This document shows, one piece after another, positions 1-11,714 of a stretch of 64,000 bases of DNA (its first letter is position 1; every line of letters begins with the position of its first letter). Under the pieces are notes generated by a model that was not told where the DNA came from, did not search any database, and saw nothing but the letters and a program-made list of their open reading frames with translations. The DNA comes from Paragonimus westermani. Its lineage: Eukaryota > Platyhelminthes > Trematoda > Plagiorchiida > Troglotrematidae. The stretch covers positions 138,312 to 202,311 of the forward strand of contig QNGE01000149.1 in assembly GCA_008508345.1 (NCBI GenBank), in the 5' to 3' direction. The position numbers were made by a program, and so were the translations under genes.

Positions 1-40
1 AACTAAGCATACTTAAAAGGAACCTGACATCGAAAAACTC

Positions 41-121
41 GTAATTCAGCTGGATTCGAACCAACGACAGTAGCGGCACGCCCAGACGCGACCTCATCCA
101 CTGAACTACCAAGCCACGCCA
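41..121 (-). repeat. tRNA-derived SINE head (relic)
   Basis: Read on the minus strand this stretch has an A-box-like TGGTAGTTCAGTGG followed about 35 nt later by a good B box, GGTTCGAATCC. That is the layout of an internal RNA polymerase III promoter. The acceptor arms do not close into a standard cloverleaf, so it is a tRNA-related repeat rather than a tRNA gene. No ribozyme motif follows the B box, so it may be a different SINE family from the one described elsewhere in this window. Confidence 0.45.
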
Positions 122-1084
122 TGAGCTCAGAAATTTCACACGGAGATTTGGTGAAAAATTCGTCCCGCTCTCTCACATAGAATCCACCGCATGATCCCGG
201 AATGGTTTCGTAGCTGATGTGGTAGCGTACTCATCATGTCTGGGGAAGCTGTTTCTATTGTTGGTTCAAGTCAAACCGAAGACCAAATTATCAAGTCTGT
301 CAAACTACCTACCAAGAATACAAACAGGGGTTCGTAAACGGTTGACAGGGAGACTCAGACACCCTTTCAAAGCGTACAGCCAGATTGCGATAGGGTGAAC
401 TGTTATGTTACAGAGGGAACGAAACATGGTGAACGACGGTCGTAGTCAAAGAACAGATGTTTTCAGTAGCTACCGACCAGATGATGGTCAGTCACCTCTA
501 TCTTTACATAACTCCTAGGCCTTTCTTGCACATGGTTGGTGACTGCTCGGTTGCAGGTCAAACTCAAGTGGGTGATCTATCTCAACTCATGATTAGATGA
601 GAAGCATCAGCCGGGAGAAATAACTTGCATGCCCTCCAGCAGCCTCAATGACCACGACTGCATAGTCTGGCGGACTCCTCTCCAGATTACCGTACCGATA
701 TTTATCCAGAGGTCATGAATTCAACTCCTCCGTATGTGTGGTGCCGAGAAGATCCAAATAGACTGAAACATTCCCTACTTCGATGGCAATCAGTGGCACT
801 AGCTGCCTGTTAGACCTCCCACTAACCCTTTTTGGGACCAAGCTGGATACATGCTAGTTTTCGGAACAAACGAAAAATAATGAACGATTTCAACCACTGG
901 GAAAATGAAGTGCGACTGGTGCTGAAGAAAGGTCGGATTTATCACAGCTATCGTTACCGGTATCGTTAAACTCCGCAGGCACAGAACTAAACTTTGATGC
1001 CAGAGGCAGTTCTTCCAGATAATCAGCCTTCCCAAACTTCCAAATGTGACCCACACTGGTGGTTGTGCAAGTATTTGCAATAAC
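122..1084. other. no gene recognised
   Basis: I see no splice-bounded open frame, tRNA or tandem array in this stretch. It is ordinary AT-leaning non-coding sequence leading into SINE relics. Confidence 0.4.
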
Positions 1085-1230
1085 TTCAGAGTTAAACTGC
1101 AGAGTACAAGCGGCGAAACTGGAGCCCAGTGCTTATTTTCGAATTCGGTCGACTTGAGACTGTATAAAAATGTGAAAACTGCAGTCAGCTTTGTACAGTG
1201 TTCAACTTTCGTCACCCAACCCCCTTCCAC
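1085..1230 (+). repeat. ribozyme-SINE, decayed 3' half
   Basis: The block from GCGAAACTGGAG through TTTTCGAA to GTTCAAC follows, in order and spacing, the 3' half of the better preserved copies at 7173 and 18541. The residue of the ribozyme catalytic strand (GCGAAAC) is visible, but the CTGAYGA strand and cleavage triplet are gone. The open frame that runs antisense here is an echo of the repeat, because its translation resembles the antisense translation of the other SINE copies. Confidence 0.45.
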
Positions 1231-1315
1231 TACGTACCAGGAGTTAGAGATTTCGCGGTGGGTTTAAAACTTTATGTATTTTTGACTTGAAGGGAAGTCC
1301 TTGTTGTGCAGCCAC

Positions 1316-1650
1316 TAATTGCAGCTAACGGGACAGCTAGTGTGTCTCTTCTTGAAGTAGTTCGCCAATTTGATTACTATCCATAAGCGAATCTGACTGC
1401 GCGTTTGCAGATTATAATTCAGTGGTGTCTGAAGTGAGGTCATTGGCGTAGTGGTCATCAAGGTTGTCTTCTGAGGGCGTGCCTGGATACTTAGTTCCTG
1501 TCTTGGCAGAGATATGCACTAACGAGGAGATTTAACAAGAGGGAATCTCCGGCGTGTGTTCCTTTTTACCAGGAGTTGAATGGAATATCTATGGGAGTGC
1601 AACAGCTGGAGTGATTTGTGGGTGGTGTTCAATTTATAGCAGCCAAAGTC
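1316..1650 (+). repeat. ribozyme-SINE, full-length but decayed
   Basis: This copy has the family's parts in order. A 5' block carries GGACAGCTAGTGTGTCTC. The tRNA-like A box is GTCATTGGCGTAGTGGTC. Next come GATATGCACTAACGAGG, where the ribozyme should start, and a tail ending near GTGGTGTTCAATTT. The ribozyme core has lost its CTG and the stem, so it cannot be active. Length matches the ~330 bp of the best copy at 18541-18876. Confidence 0.55.
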
Positions 1651-1681
1651 CCTACCACTTATCAAGGGTCGTTTTCCCTAG

Positions 1682-1816
1682 GATTTCGTATTTTGATGAA
1701 GCTCGTGAGTGGATTGGGCATTACGTGAGCATGCAGTTCGGTAAGTACCATGAAACAACCATAGTTTCACTTACTGATCTTTGCATCCAGAATCAGGGCA
1801 AAATGTGGGCGCTTAA
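1682..1816 (+). CDS. possible two-exon 3' end of a gene
   Basis: Exon 1682-1740 follows a pyrimidine-rich acceptor (GTTTTCCCTAG) and ends at a strong donor, GTAAGT. The 50 bp intron 1741-1790 ends CTTTGCATCCAG. The frame is kept across the junction and then stops at 1814-1816. The exon reads ISYFDEAREWIGHYVSMQF and the short final exon adds ESGQNVGA before TAA. I do not recognise the protein. The coding part is short and sits directly behind a SINE copy, so chance is a real alternative. The intron size agrees with other small introns in the window. Confidence 0.3.
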
Positions 1817-2825
1817 TCCCTTGTGCTCATCGAGTCATTGGGGTGCAACCAGTCAACCTGCCCCCAGTAGAGTCCAAAAATCTTGATCAGAACACAAAGA
1901 GCACCGGTTTGAATCGCATTTTTCTCTTATTTGGCCAAGCAGTCCAAACCAAGATGAAGTCAGTCGGATTGGAATGATGATCTGTGTTCAGATGTTGAGT
2001 ACCAGTGGCGTAGTTTCGACTTCCTCCTACCACAGTCCAATCAAATTAGCCCGGTCACGAGGTAGATTGGGTCCCACCAATCAGTAAGTTGTTATTAAAA
2101 CAAGGCAGTGTGATGATGTGCTGATGAACTTATGAGGCCTTACGCATACAGCTAATGTGACTTACTAACACTCGCGTTAGTTGTACGAGAACTGCTAGCT
2201 CATTCGTTTTGGAATCATCAGGTTATACTAGTCGGTGGGACCGGCGGAGTATCCGGACCAGGAAAATAGTCTTGCAACAACGGTGTTGGTGATCGAATGC
2301 TGTATGCATAAGTCTCAAAGGTTAGTCTGCCAGCAAGCGACCATAAAGACGATGTTCTACAGAGAGAATGCTGACGTATATTTGGCTGATTTCTGCAAAA
2401 TGACTTAAGCTAGTCGCAACTATACTGTAATTACTCACTTAACATTGCTCTATGCAAATTTAGTCTAGTCTCATTTCAGAAGGACCAGATAACAGTTCAT
2501 CGGCGTTTTTTAACAACCAGGAAAAACAGCTCTAAGACATTTGAAAAGATAAATGTACAAGCGGCTGAAATTTAATAGAATTCAGGAGCAGTCTGAACGC
2601 AACACAACTATGGGGCCGGTGTGAGTGTGAGAGTTGCTCCTGATATGTTCATCCTATTAAGTTAGTTTTCAGCACTGGCTATCAGGCAGCCAACATGCAG
2701 ATCGTTTAAGCAACGGGTTATATAAGTACGTGATGTTTGTAATACCATGTATCCACTTTATCTCGGTAATTCACGGTAGGTAATGATAGGTACCCGAAGG
2801 TGTTGATTGAGTTCAACCAAATGAC
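1817..2825. other. no gene recognised
   Basis: This is non-coding-looking sequence. A minus-strand GTAAGT donor near 2165 with an acceptor 45 bp downstream bounds only a short open stretch with an upstream stop, so I did not call a gene. Confidence 0.35.
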
Positions 2826-3112
2826 ACTCACATTTCACCGCAAATTTCATCTTCGAATAGCGTTGTTGGTCAGATCCTTCCGAAAAGAAGCACCAGATTC
2901 TAGCTGTTTTCTCACGGTAGCTAGTAAGTAGTATGGTCTCTTGGTAGGGTCTGAAGTTGAACTCCGGTCTGCGTCCTGTCCGGCATGGCCCATACCAATG
3001 TTCCCGTATTAGGTACGAATTGCTGTACCTAAATGGTTAACCATATTTGCTTGTAAGTACCGTTTAGGCTTTTCGACCACCTCAGGAAACGACATTTACT
3101 GTTGTGTTAACC
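2826..3112 (-). repeat. ribozyme-SINE, decayed, minus orientation
   Basis: Starting with CACTCACATTT and TCCGAAAAGAAGCACCAGA, this follows the reverse complement of the SINE tail. It continues through a degenerate ribozyme region, a tRNA-like region and the 5' block (CACCTCAGGAAACGACATTTACTG). In the ribozyme the catalytic strand reads CTTACTA instead of CTGACGA and the GAAA strand is disrupted, so this copy is dead. Its divergence places it among the older insertions here. Confidence 0.5.
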
Positions 3113-4494
3113 TTAGTTAGTAACCTCGTGGTTAAAATTTCTTAGCTAGGTCGGGGACACACAGTTCTCTAATGGTTGGACTGCTTTATTTCAGTACTCT
3201 TCTATGTTTGTGAGATATTTTTTTCCAAAAGCCATTTATTTATTCTCGAGTGTAACTGAAGCCCACAGCTAATCGACTGACAACGTTTGTGGGATGAAGG
3301 AGACCATCCGCTTATAACGATCTCATTGTTTTGTAGACCACTGAACGAATCGGTTTCCCTTGACCTAGTTAGTATCCAACACTGACTACCGAAAGGGTGG
3401 GGGCAATTATGATGACAGCTCTCTCCTATTTTATGAAGCATCGAATTACATGTGCGGAATGGGGAATTGAGAAAAATAATCTACAACAGACATGCGGGGA
3501 CTTTTATCTGTATCAGCAAGCTCAACAGTCGGAGGACGCAAAGCACGCGCCGTCCCACACCCACGTGCATGTCAGGGTGGTCGTACTATAGATGGACACT
3601 AGTCTGAGAGGCTCAGGTGGGATAAGAAATTCTGAATATAAAACGACATGACGCTCCTCGGGAAACGGTCCAACGATTCTGCACCACTCACAATAGTGAA
3701 AAGGTGGCAAGTCACAGCTTTTACAGATAGGCAGAACATGGGAGACAGATGGCAGTAATTAGCTGGACCAAGAGTGAAGTTAATGCGTGCTAGATAGATA
3801 TTTGCGGGTGCTCGAGAACCAATAAAATATGCACATACTGACGTTAATTAATCACGCTTCATTTCATTGACCATCGGCTAAAGTGAAACGGATTAGACCA
3901 GTCAACCTTCAGGCTGTACTGCGAAATACACTGTTTCGACCCACAAACACACTTCATGAAGTCACTTGAAGGATGCATACTTGTAACTTTGTTCAGCTGG
4001 CCGAGTGCGACTGATCAGTTGAAGACTGCCAATACCAGATGTGTGTAGTGTGAATGTAGTCAAAAGTTTCGAAGTTGTGTACGACACTTTTTACTCAGGG
4101 AATTGAGACCAACAGTACGTTATGTGCAATTTGTTAAGGACAGCTACCCAACCACTTCGAATGGCTGCACTCGAAGTCATATTAACAAATTGATGAGATT
4201 TTGAGTCATTCAGTCCTGGTAAAAGCCTTTTGACTTGACTACAGTTTTCGCGTAATAATTGTCCCAAATAATGTTAGCAGTTGTCGTTATCTCATTTCCA
4301 TTCGGCTCGGTTAGCCGTATTTCTTCGACAGCGTCGTTAATTTTCGCCTGGTTATACATTCGGTATGTTGATACCCATCCTGTGGATCAAACATTCAGGT
4401 TTTTCTCTCTGGCCGTCCACATGCATGGTTTGGGTAACTCGGCGAATTTTGTATAGGTATCCATAATGGGTGGATGAACGCTGAACTTAACATA

Positions 4495-4590
4495 ACATGC
4501 CTGACAAAATCCATAGCCAGGGATTCGAACATCCAACTTATGTCCTGTGACAAAACTCTTGATGGTGTGGTTGAGCTACCGTTCACCACA
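4495..4590 (-). repeat. tRNA-like relic
   Basis: On the minus strand an A-box-like GGTAGCTCAACCAC is followed by a B box, GTTCGAATCCCTGG. The anticodon and acceptor arms do not fold as a tRNA. It is best read as the head of an old tRNA-derived SINE. Confidence 0.3.
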
Positions 4591-6740
4591 CATACACACA
4601 CTTCGCCGTAGCGAACACAAACATGCCGAGATCACAGACGTATTCTCTACGATGGCGTTTCGTTTCAACGAACTTAAAGTATTATTAAGGGGTATTCCAG
4701 GATGAATGTAGTTTATTCGTTACAGTGTTATTTCAGCATTACTGCGCCCCACTGTTCTCCGGTCAGAATTGCACTTCACCTAAATTACCGCAGACATGTT
4801 GACCTACACAGGGTTAACAAGATGCTTGTAATTCGGCTCCGGATGAAGCGCAGATGATCTCAAATTTCTCAAATAAGTGGACCCTGATTGCTAAATGAAT
4901 AACGATAAGTGTCCAGCAGTGAATAGTTATACTACTTATACATGCAATTTGAACTATGCGTTAGTGTCTTGCGTACGTTTACCTGGAGGTCGATTATGAG
5001 TTAGTCAGGAACCGTTGAGGTCGACGAAAGCCGTTTCTACGCTGACCGAAATATGTATGGTTCATAGCAGTTACGTTTCAGCAAAGGACTGCTTAGAAAG
5101 GCAACAAAGAATCAATTTCGTTCGTAAAACGAATAGAGTCAGTAGATGCAATATTTAGTTTACTGTTTGGTCGGTCACCTGGCCTGAGTCCTTGTAGTGT
5201 AACCTAAACTGTTGAAAGATTTGCCCGATCTAATCGATTAATTCAGCTCTGGACTTTTCTGGTGAACCGTGGTCAATAAAGATACCTTCTTCAATTTATT
5301 TGTTTATACTGGAGTCAATGAAACAGCAGATAGGAATACATTATTCACACGAGGAAATTCAGCCAAGTATCCACAATGTGACAGAGAGTTAGGACGACAC
5401 ACTTCACGGGTCACAGAATATCTTGTATGCATTTATGCCAATAGGCATTTATGACCAAAACGTGAACAAATTACCATCCAACTTGTTAGTCAGTGGGTTT
5501 TCTGTCATTTTAACTTGGATGCTGACTGGAATGCGTAGAGTGAATTAAATCACTCGTTACTCTTGATACCAATCATGCATTCAGTGGGAAGCCTTATTTT
5601 CCATATTCGCATTCTCAGATCAAATGTAGTGCTTCCCGTCTCATAGTAATACATCCATTTACTGAAGTATACCCAATTGAACAAGTTAGGTAGGTCATTA
5701 AAAATTCTTGAGTAGGTCTTTCAAAATCGGAGGTCTTAACTACAGATGCCGTCTTCACCGGTATATAGGTTGATGGCTATTAGTGTTAAGTATTGTCACA
5801 TGAGAAACCCTTCTTTTGTTAAACCCCATGAGAAGAGTCCATTAACGATTGTTGGCGTCCAAACCACGCCTTCTTTAAAATCGTCATAAACAGAGTGCTG
5901 TGATTTCGATAAGGAACTAGTATTTACATAAAGTAACATGATCACCCCAACTTTCTGTTCTAGAAACCATGGTAATAGAGTAGTCGCTTGCAATAAATGA
6001 CTTCTTCTGGGCGGAACGAATGTGGTTCCATGGTGGTGCCTCCTTTTGGGAAACGGAGTTTCTCTATAAATGATCAGCATGAGTAAGGTGTACCACAGCA
6101 GATTCAAGACATCCATACTGTCATTTATATTGGTGGAGTCTTGTCAATTGTGTTCTCAGTACATTAAAATGTCATTAACTGTCTCGCAGGTGGCCCTCAC
6201 CTAAAGGTTATCTTGACGATTCCGAAACCGTCATATACTTATGGTATATTAACGTCCGGGTAAACGACAGTGACGTCCGAAAGCTGCTGGGACAAATGGG
6301 AAAAGAGAAGCTAGTGTGCTTTACACCAACCAGCAGTTAATACAGGGTGTTAGCGTGATTATAAATGAGCCGGAATGTAGTCAGACTGCCAAGTTCTAAA
6401 CGAATCAGCTAAGAACAACCCGATTCTAGATCAGCAGGACAGCAGTAAAAATGCTGTCTGCTCGTGGCTCAGACTCATATAAAACAGTGAGACCTGAGAG
6501 TGTTTACATTCTACAAGGGCCGCTCAGTTGCTTAACGGACTGAAGAACCTCCATATGTATCGGCATCGTGTGAGAGGTATTCATTTGATATGGACTTCAC
6601 CAGCTCAGAATTACGAACATAAATATCCACATCCACTCACATCCTATCAGCTGAGAACAATATACGGTTCAGCTGGTTCAAGAAAAACTGTCTAATGGTG
6701 TTCATTTGTCACGCTATTTGGAAGAACCCAGACAAGTTTG

Positions 6741-6762
6741 TATGTATGTATGTATGTATGTA
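6741..6762. repeat. (TATG)n microsatellite
   Basis: About five and a half perfect copies of the tetranucleotide TATG lie in tandem. This is directly visible. Confidence 0.95.
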
Positions 6763-7118
6763 AAGTAATGAGCATATTTGAGCTTGTTAGAATCTTCTGT
6801 AAAGACTGTTAACAGAAAGTTGTATGTAGTTATTGATTCGCCTTGCTGTGGCAGAAAGACCTGCATTCATTTTATTCTTCAGGAATGGATTCATATACGA
6901 TTCTGAGGGATTACTTTCTTGAATGAGGTACCAAGTTCAGAATATGTTGTACCTCGCAAAGTTTTTTCCTGAATGGGGGTGTTTCCTGTCGACATTTTCT
7001 GTCTGGGAGAGAGCAATGTTCAAGTGGTGTGTGGCCATTCCTTAAAAACCTCTTCTGAAAAGCATGACAGCTTTCTTAGTGGTTGCCGTTCATCAGCATG
7101 CTTAACTGAAGTAAAGTT

Positions 7119-7171
7119 CTGATGAGTAGTCGGGGATTTGGTTTATTTTCAAGTTGACCATCACTCACATT
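7119..7171 (-). repeat. fold-back arm of the SINE tail
   Basis: This 53 bp block (GATGAGTAGTCGGGGATTTG, then TTGACCATCACTCACATT) matches 18256-18308 almost base for base and 57349-57400 closely. It is the reverse complement of an extended SINE tail. It is cut off by the single N at 7172, beyond which a plus-oriented SINE begins at its head region. At 18.3 kb the same arm continues into the rest of a minus-oriented SINE. Confidence 0.7.
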
Positions 7172-7172
7172 N

Positions 7173-7389
7173 TCTTGCCTAATGTGAGGTCAATGGCGCA
7201 GTGGTCAACACGGTTGCTTCACGGAAAGCGTGGCCGGAGTTGAAATCCCGGTCTTGGCAAGGATATGCACTACTGACGAGCCCTGTTGAGAGCAAAACTG
7301 GAGTGTAGTGGTTCTTTTCGAAAGAGGCTGGCTGGAACGTCTCTCTGAATGTGAAGGTTGCGATCAAATGTGAGTGATGTTCAACTTCT
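7173..7389 (+). repeat. ribozyme-SINE, young copy lacking the 5' block
   Basis: This copy is almost identical, with about one difference seen by eye, to 18658-18874. The tRNA-like head has A box TGGCGCAGTGG and B box GAGTTGAAATCCC. The hammerhead region, a linker (TTCTTTTCGAAAGAGGCTGG) and the inverted tail ending GTGATGTTCAACTT follow. Compared with 18541-18876 it lacks the ~115 bp 5' block and starts directly after the N. The antisense open frame at 7179-7412 is a by-product of the repeat. Confidence 0.8.
7266..7312 (+). pseudogene. hammerhead ribozyme, inactivated
   Basis: The helix I strand (GCACTA), the core CTGACGA, a stem II with loop GTTG and the returning helix I strand (TAGTGG) are all present. 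Three changes should abolish cleavage. The GAAA strand reads AAAA, so the conserved G12 is lost. The cleavage triplet GUC reads GUG. Stem II has a mismatch (GCCCT/AGAGC). Conserved hammerhead positions are established knowledge; the loss of activity is inferred from them. Confidence 0.7.
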
Positions 7390-8244
7390 GAATTAGATTT
7401 GCCACGTGTCACACTATATAAACACGTGTGTATGTGGGATATGTGGTCGGGACACGGCAGGTAACCAAACCGCGAATTCGGTTGTTTTTTATACGAGATG
7501 ATTGACCAATAACCATATACGGTTTATATTACCATAAGTTTCTAAGCTACCTAAGATCCTGAGACAAGTTTGTTGTTTAGTTTCAGGTGCCAAAGGCATG
7601 CACTTTGTTGGGTTTAAAAATCACAGCAAAAATAGCTCACAAGTGTCAATTTTTTGACAACTCTAGTGTTTGAACGAAATGAGTGAGCTGTTTTGAACTC
7701 CGATGTTGCTTAAATGAATCGTACTAATAACTGGGGTATGCTGTTAGACCATGCCGATTAAGAACTCACAAACAATCAGGGGATTGGATTGTTGCAAGCA
7801 GAACAACATACAATAAGAATTCACGTATCTTTCACCTGATTTCTTTCACAGAAATCGACGAAAACGTGGATATATTGAATCAGCCTTAAAAGTTGCGATC
7901 CACATTATTTAAAACAATACCGATGTCGGTGAATGCTTGTTACCAAGGTAGTCAAGAATAATCTGTTTTATGTTATGTTAAACAACAGTACATTCCGATT
8001 CCAAAACAGGAGACTTTAGGAACTAATTTTCACTGACGCCAAGTACCCTAAAGTTTCACTAGCGTTAACCTTGTCCGAATACATCATTTGGGAGGTCATC
8101 GAAAAATTGCACAAATCGTTCAGGCGACTTTCGTGAGTCTGTTCAACCACACACTGTGAACAATGTGTATTCTACTGTGTCGTAGCCCAAAAAAAATGTT
8201 AGTAGCTCATCAAATGGAAAGTGGCCTATTTGGTCGTCAAACGC

Positions 8245-8805
8245 TCAGCTTGTGAAATTCTTTTCTAAACAGTCTAACAGTCCATCTCCAGCTATAATAA
8301 TCGTATGGCCATGTTATTTTATGGACTTACCCCCAGCTTTCGTAATCTGATTTTGCGTGTATGTTTTATCCTTCTCGGGAACATCTAACGCGTTCAGAAG
8401 ACTGGATATCAGAAAAGATTTCGAGACGGTCGTTCGAGGCTGTTCTGTTATCGTTCCGGATGCAACGGTGGTTCGGTTGTCGCCAGTTCGGTCTGAAAAC
8501 AAATCCGATTTTGTTTCCGAGTTTAGCACAGTACTCGGAATCGGAAACAGTCGGTCCGTACACTCGTCACTAGTGGTTTCTATTTCCGCTGACACTCCAT
8601 CCGTTCGTTTTTCAAACAACATCAAACTGACCATCGCGCTGTTGCGGTCTTTTCTCTGGTTATTTTGTTTTGATTGCGTAATCGAATTACAGGAATCTGA
8701 TCTTTTGAATGAAATTGCATGTGACTCCCTCTTGCCAACCGTTGAGAGTTCAGTCAGTCGCATATGAGGATCGCTAAGTGTGGGAACTTGAGTCAGCGTG
8801 GTCAT
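8245..8805 (-). CDS. two-exon small protein, function unknown
   Basis: Exon 1 spans 8805-8331. It starts at an ATG preceded in frame by a TGA six codons upstream and runs 158 codons plus one base to a strong donor, GGGG|GTAAGT. A 39 bp intron (8330-8292, ending TTATTATAG) leads to exon 2, 8291-8245. Exon 2 keeps the frame and stops after AGDGLLDCLEKNFTS, for 173 residues in all. Composition is protein-like: rich in S, T, D, E, K, with few C or W. Residues 128-140 (SKSFLISSLLNAL) resemble the eh1 repression motif found near the N-terminus of many homeodomain proteins. An alternative is therefore a first exon with a distant homeobox exon, and none was found in the window. No signal peptide or membrane helix is visible. 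Confidence 0.5.
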
Positions 8806-9457
8806 GACCGGTGCGGTAGATCAGTTCTAGAAGGCTGTTGTGACCTAGTCAGGGCAGTGGACTACTGTTATGCCGAATTCTTTGAATTGTAAATGGCGCA
8901 GTGACTACCGCATCTGTTTGTCCAATCAAAATTCAGATTGGGCGAGAGAGAGGTCAGGCGATTAGGCGTCGAACCCCACTCGGGTGAGAGAAACGTTATT
9001 CCACGCTCTCACCCTGAAGCGTTGGTGCCTTACTTCTCCCCTATGTTCAGCGCTGCCTTTGTACACGTGTTGCGACAAGTTGATTGGACTTTCCAAACTG
9101 AGGGACAACCAGGAAGAAAGACTGTCGGGTTTTCCGTTCTGTACACTTTGGATGTGTTAGTACACATCCGGGCTCACTGTTACAATCGTTTAAAACTCCA
9201 CTAATTATTGGCCAGCAGAACAGCCTATCGTTTACTGATTGAAGAAAGTGTATCGTGTATACAAACGAATTTCTGATATTCGAGCCGGATGCTATCCAAC
9301 ACACACTTGTTTACAACACAATGGGCATAATGTAACGCTGGGATTTGCCCTAACACTGCTTCTTGACCGAGTTAATGAGCATCCTGACAATTTGTCCCGT
9401 ACAAGCGCGCGCACAGTCTGAAAGGAGATTCTGAAGAGTTCATTCGACCTGTATTAC

Positions 9458-9473
9458 TGTTGTTGTTGTTGTT
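9458..9473. repeat. (TGT)n microsatellite
   Basis: Five tandem TGT/GTT units are directly visible. A short TAATAA run follows at about 9527. Confidence 0.85.
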
Positions 9474-10074
9474 AATTACTCCTGTTGGTGTTGTCTGGAC
9501 CGTGTCATAAATCTTGGATTTAATGATAGTAATAATAATAGATGGAATCCAGTTTAATTCTCAGCAGGTCACTGGTTACAAGCGAACGTGATTGCCAGTT
9601 TCAAGTGTGTCCACGTTAAGGTCAGTGACCTACCGGGATGCCCCGTGAGCAAATGGACTAGAGTCCACATATTAGTTCTACTGAACTGTTAGCGATGAAT
9701 CCCAACGGGAACGAAACTAGAATCTACTGCTTGTTCTCCAAAGGGGCAGCCAGAAGGTCTGTGTGCATGAGAAAGCCACGATCTTGTATTGAGTGGTGTT
9801 CAGTTTAGGTCACCGAGCGGTGTTTAGTTTCAACCTGATGAAAAAACGAACATAGACCCTGTTGCATTCGAGGGCAAACCGGTTCTCAACGCGCCTATCT
9901 TGTAGGCACAAAATCTGATTGCACGCTCACATTCGAGAGGGGTATACCAATTGCTGATTATCTTTGACAGCAGCAATTTTAACGACCTTTTCGGAAATAA
10001 AGCAATGGATGTAGTTTTATGAACACATAATCGAAGTTGTTTGGTATGCTGACAACCTGAATCTGGAAACTCTC

Positions 10075-10098
10075 TCATCATCGTCATCATCATCATCG
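10075..10098. repeat. (CAT)n microsatellite
   Basis: A tandem ATC/CAT trinucleotide run with one interruption (CATCGTCATCATCATCATC). Confidence 0.85.
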
Positions 10099-11714
10099 AC
10101 CTTAACATCATCACTAGTGAAAACCAGAAAAGTAACACCGATAAGCTTAACTCAAACAGAGAGTGGAACTGAATAACAGTCGAAGTATCCTTCTGGCTGT
10201 ATATTTACTAAGAAATACAGTCTATTCAAGACGTCTCAGAGGGTTTAGGTCGTTTGACACTACACCTTCAAAGTGGTCCGTATTAAGCAGACGATGCGGG
10301 TGCAAAATTAGACGGTAAGAGGAAAGGCAGTCCTCATAGTGGAGTTTCGTCTGCCTATAATTGCCTACAGTGGCAAATATGTGTTAGCCTAGGTTGATCA
10401 ACTAATGTAGCAACACACAAAGGCGACAAAGCTGCGAGATGTGATCCGAACGAAATACGAGCCCCTACTTTAGCGGGTGGAGCTATTTCTCTCTAACGTA
10501 TGGTCAGCGTTCTCTGATTAAACTCGGGAACAGACTTGCTTGTACAAGGTTGGCACCCAAGCAAGATGAATACGTTTTCACTTTATGTCTTACTCAGCCG
10601 GTGCAATCGGCCCAAAATGGACAACTCTGTAGATGTAGCCATACTCAAGCAACTGTTCGACGTTTCTTAAAATGACCTCGCACTAGGGAAAGTGAGGATG
10701 GGATAAACAAAAGTAGTATAACGCTACCTAAAACCGGAGACTGTGCAGCAACGTAGGAGTTTTTTTTACCTAAATTTGTCCTGTCAAAAAACTGTGGTTC
10801 ACAAAGTTACTCACCAGTTCAACAGAAAAAAAAGATTATTTGCAGCGTGTGAGTTGCTCCAAAGAACACAGGACCGCAGAAGAGGAACATTTATCACTCT
10901 ACCTGACCATTGGGATACTCCTCTGGTCGAACTCATAAGTATAGGTTGTTTGGTCCTCAATCTTACTCCGAACAACCACCCCGATGTGAAACTGTGTTCC
11001 ACTACAAAGGTACAGCGGTCGGATAACATTTCATGTAGCTTACAGGACAAATCACTGGTGTGTGACAGAACCAGTACGCAACACTCGTCAATCCTGCTTT
11101 ACTGTCCATGTGTAAAATTATTGATGAAACACCGCAGTATTGAAATCACACCTCGCCAACAACGTAAAAGCCCGTTTGTAATTTGGTCGTTTTTAACCGC
11201 TGTTTACATAGTCCATAACAGTTGCGTGATGTAGACAAACTGAAATAATGTTAGCAAAATAAGTACTGATGAGATGAATATCTAGGAAATGTTGAACGCT
11301 AGACTTCGTTTTTCCGACACCTTAACTTCTTAAGCGCAAAATTATCGCCGTCGTCACATCATTAACGGTGTTGTCCTAAAACTCAGAACAGTGACAGCTC
11401 AACACTTTAACCAATATATTCAGAGATGAAGCTATATGCATACAAGTTTAAAAGTATTTCATAGATCAGCTAGTTCTCTTGATAACAGTTTATCAGTATA
11501 AGAGTGGAAATTACTCTTAATCATGAATAGTCTCTTTTGTTTGAAAATCTGACGTACCGCTGTTGTTCCTCCTCTTCACTTTCCTACTCTTACCCCCTCA
11601 GGTCCTAAAATCTCACATTTTGAGGAACACTGACATGAGGTGATTCGTTCTGTCTGTGATACGTCTAACCGTAGGTAGTTACGTTAACAGAATAGTGACG
11701 TTTACTGAATACCA

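Larger units (their letters stand above)
3113..7118. other. long stretch without a supported gene
   Basis: Several open frames of 60-106 codons occur here, but none has convincing splice sites at both ends. A minus-strand frame at 5796-6116 reads reasonably near its end, but I could not anchor it. A tRNA-like relic and one microsatellite in this stretch are listed separately. Confidence 0.4.
8806..11714. other. long stretch without a supported gene
   Basis: A tRNA-like A box (AATGGCGCAGTGACTACCGC) at about 8892 suggests another old SINE, but its body cannot be followed. The longest frame, 10743-11234 on the plus strand (163 codons), has no convincing splice anchors and a composition close to random translation, so I left it uncalled. 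Two small microsatellites are listed separately. Confidence 0.4.

Noticed and set aside
7179..7412. 77-codon minus-strand frame repeated at 18665-18853
   Set aside because: It is the antisense reading of the ribozyme-SINE. Identity between the two loci comes from the repeat, not from a conserved protein.
8357..8767. 136-codon plus-strand frame
   Set aside because: It is a shadow of the better supported minus-strand exon, which has an upstream stop, an ATG and a perfect donor.
8245..8805. Calling this a homeobox gene
   Set aside because: The eh1-like motif is short and no homeodomain sequence was found on the minus strand below 8245, so I kept the function unknown.
10743..11234. 163-codon plus-strand frame
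   Set aside because: No splice anchors, residue use near random, and an overlapping antisense frame of similar quality.
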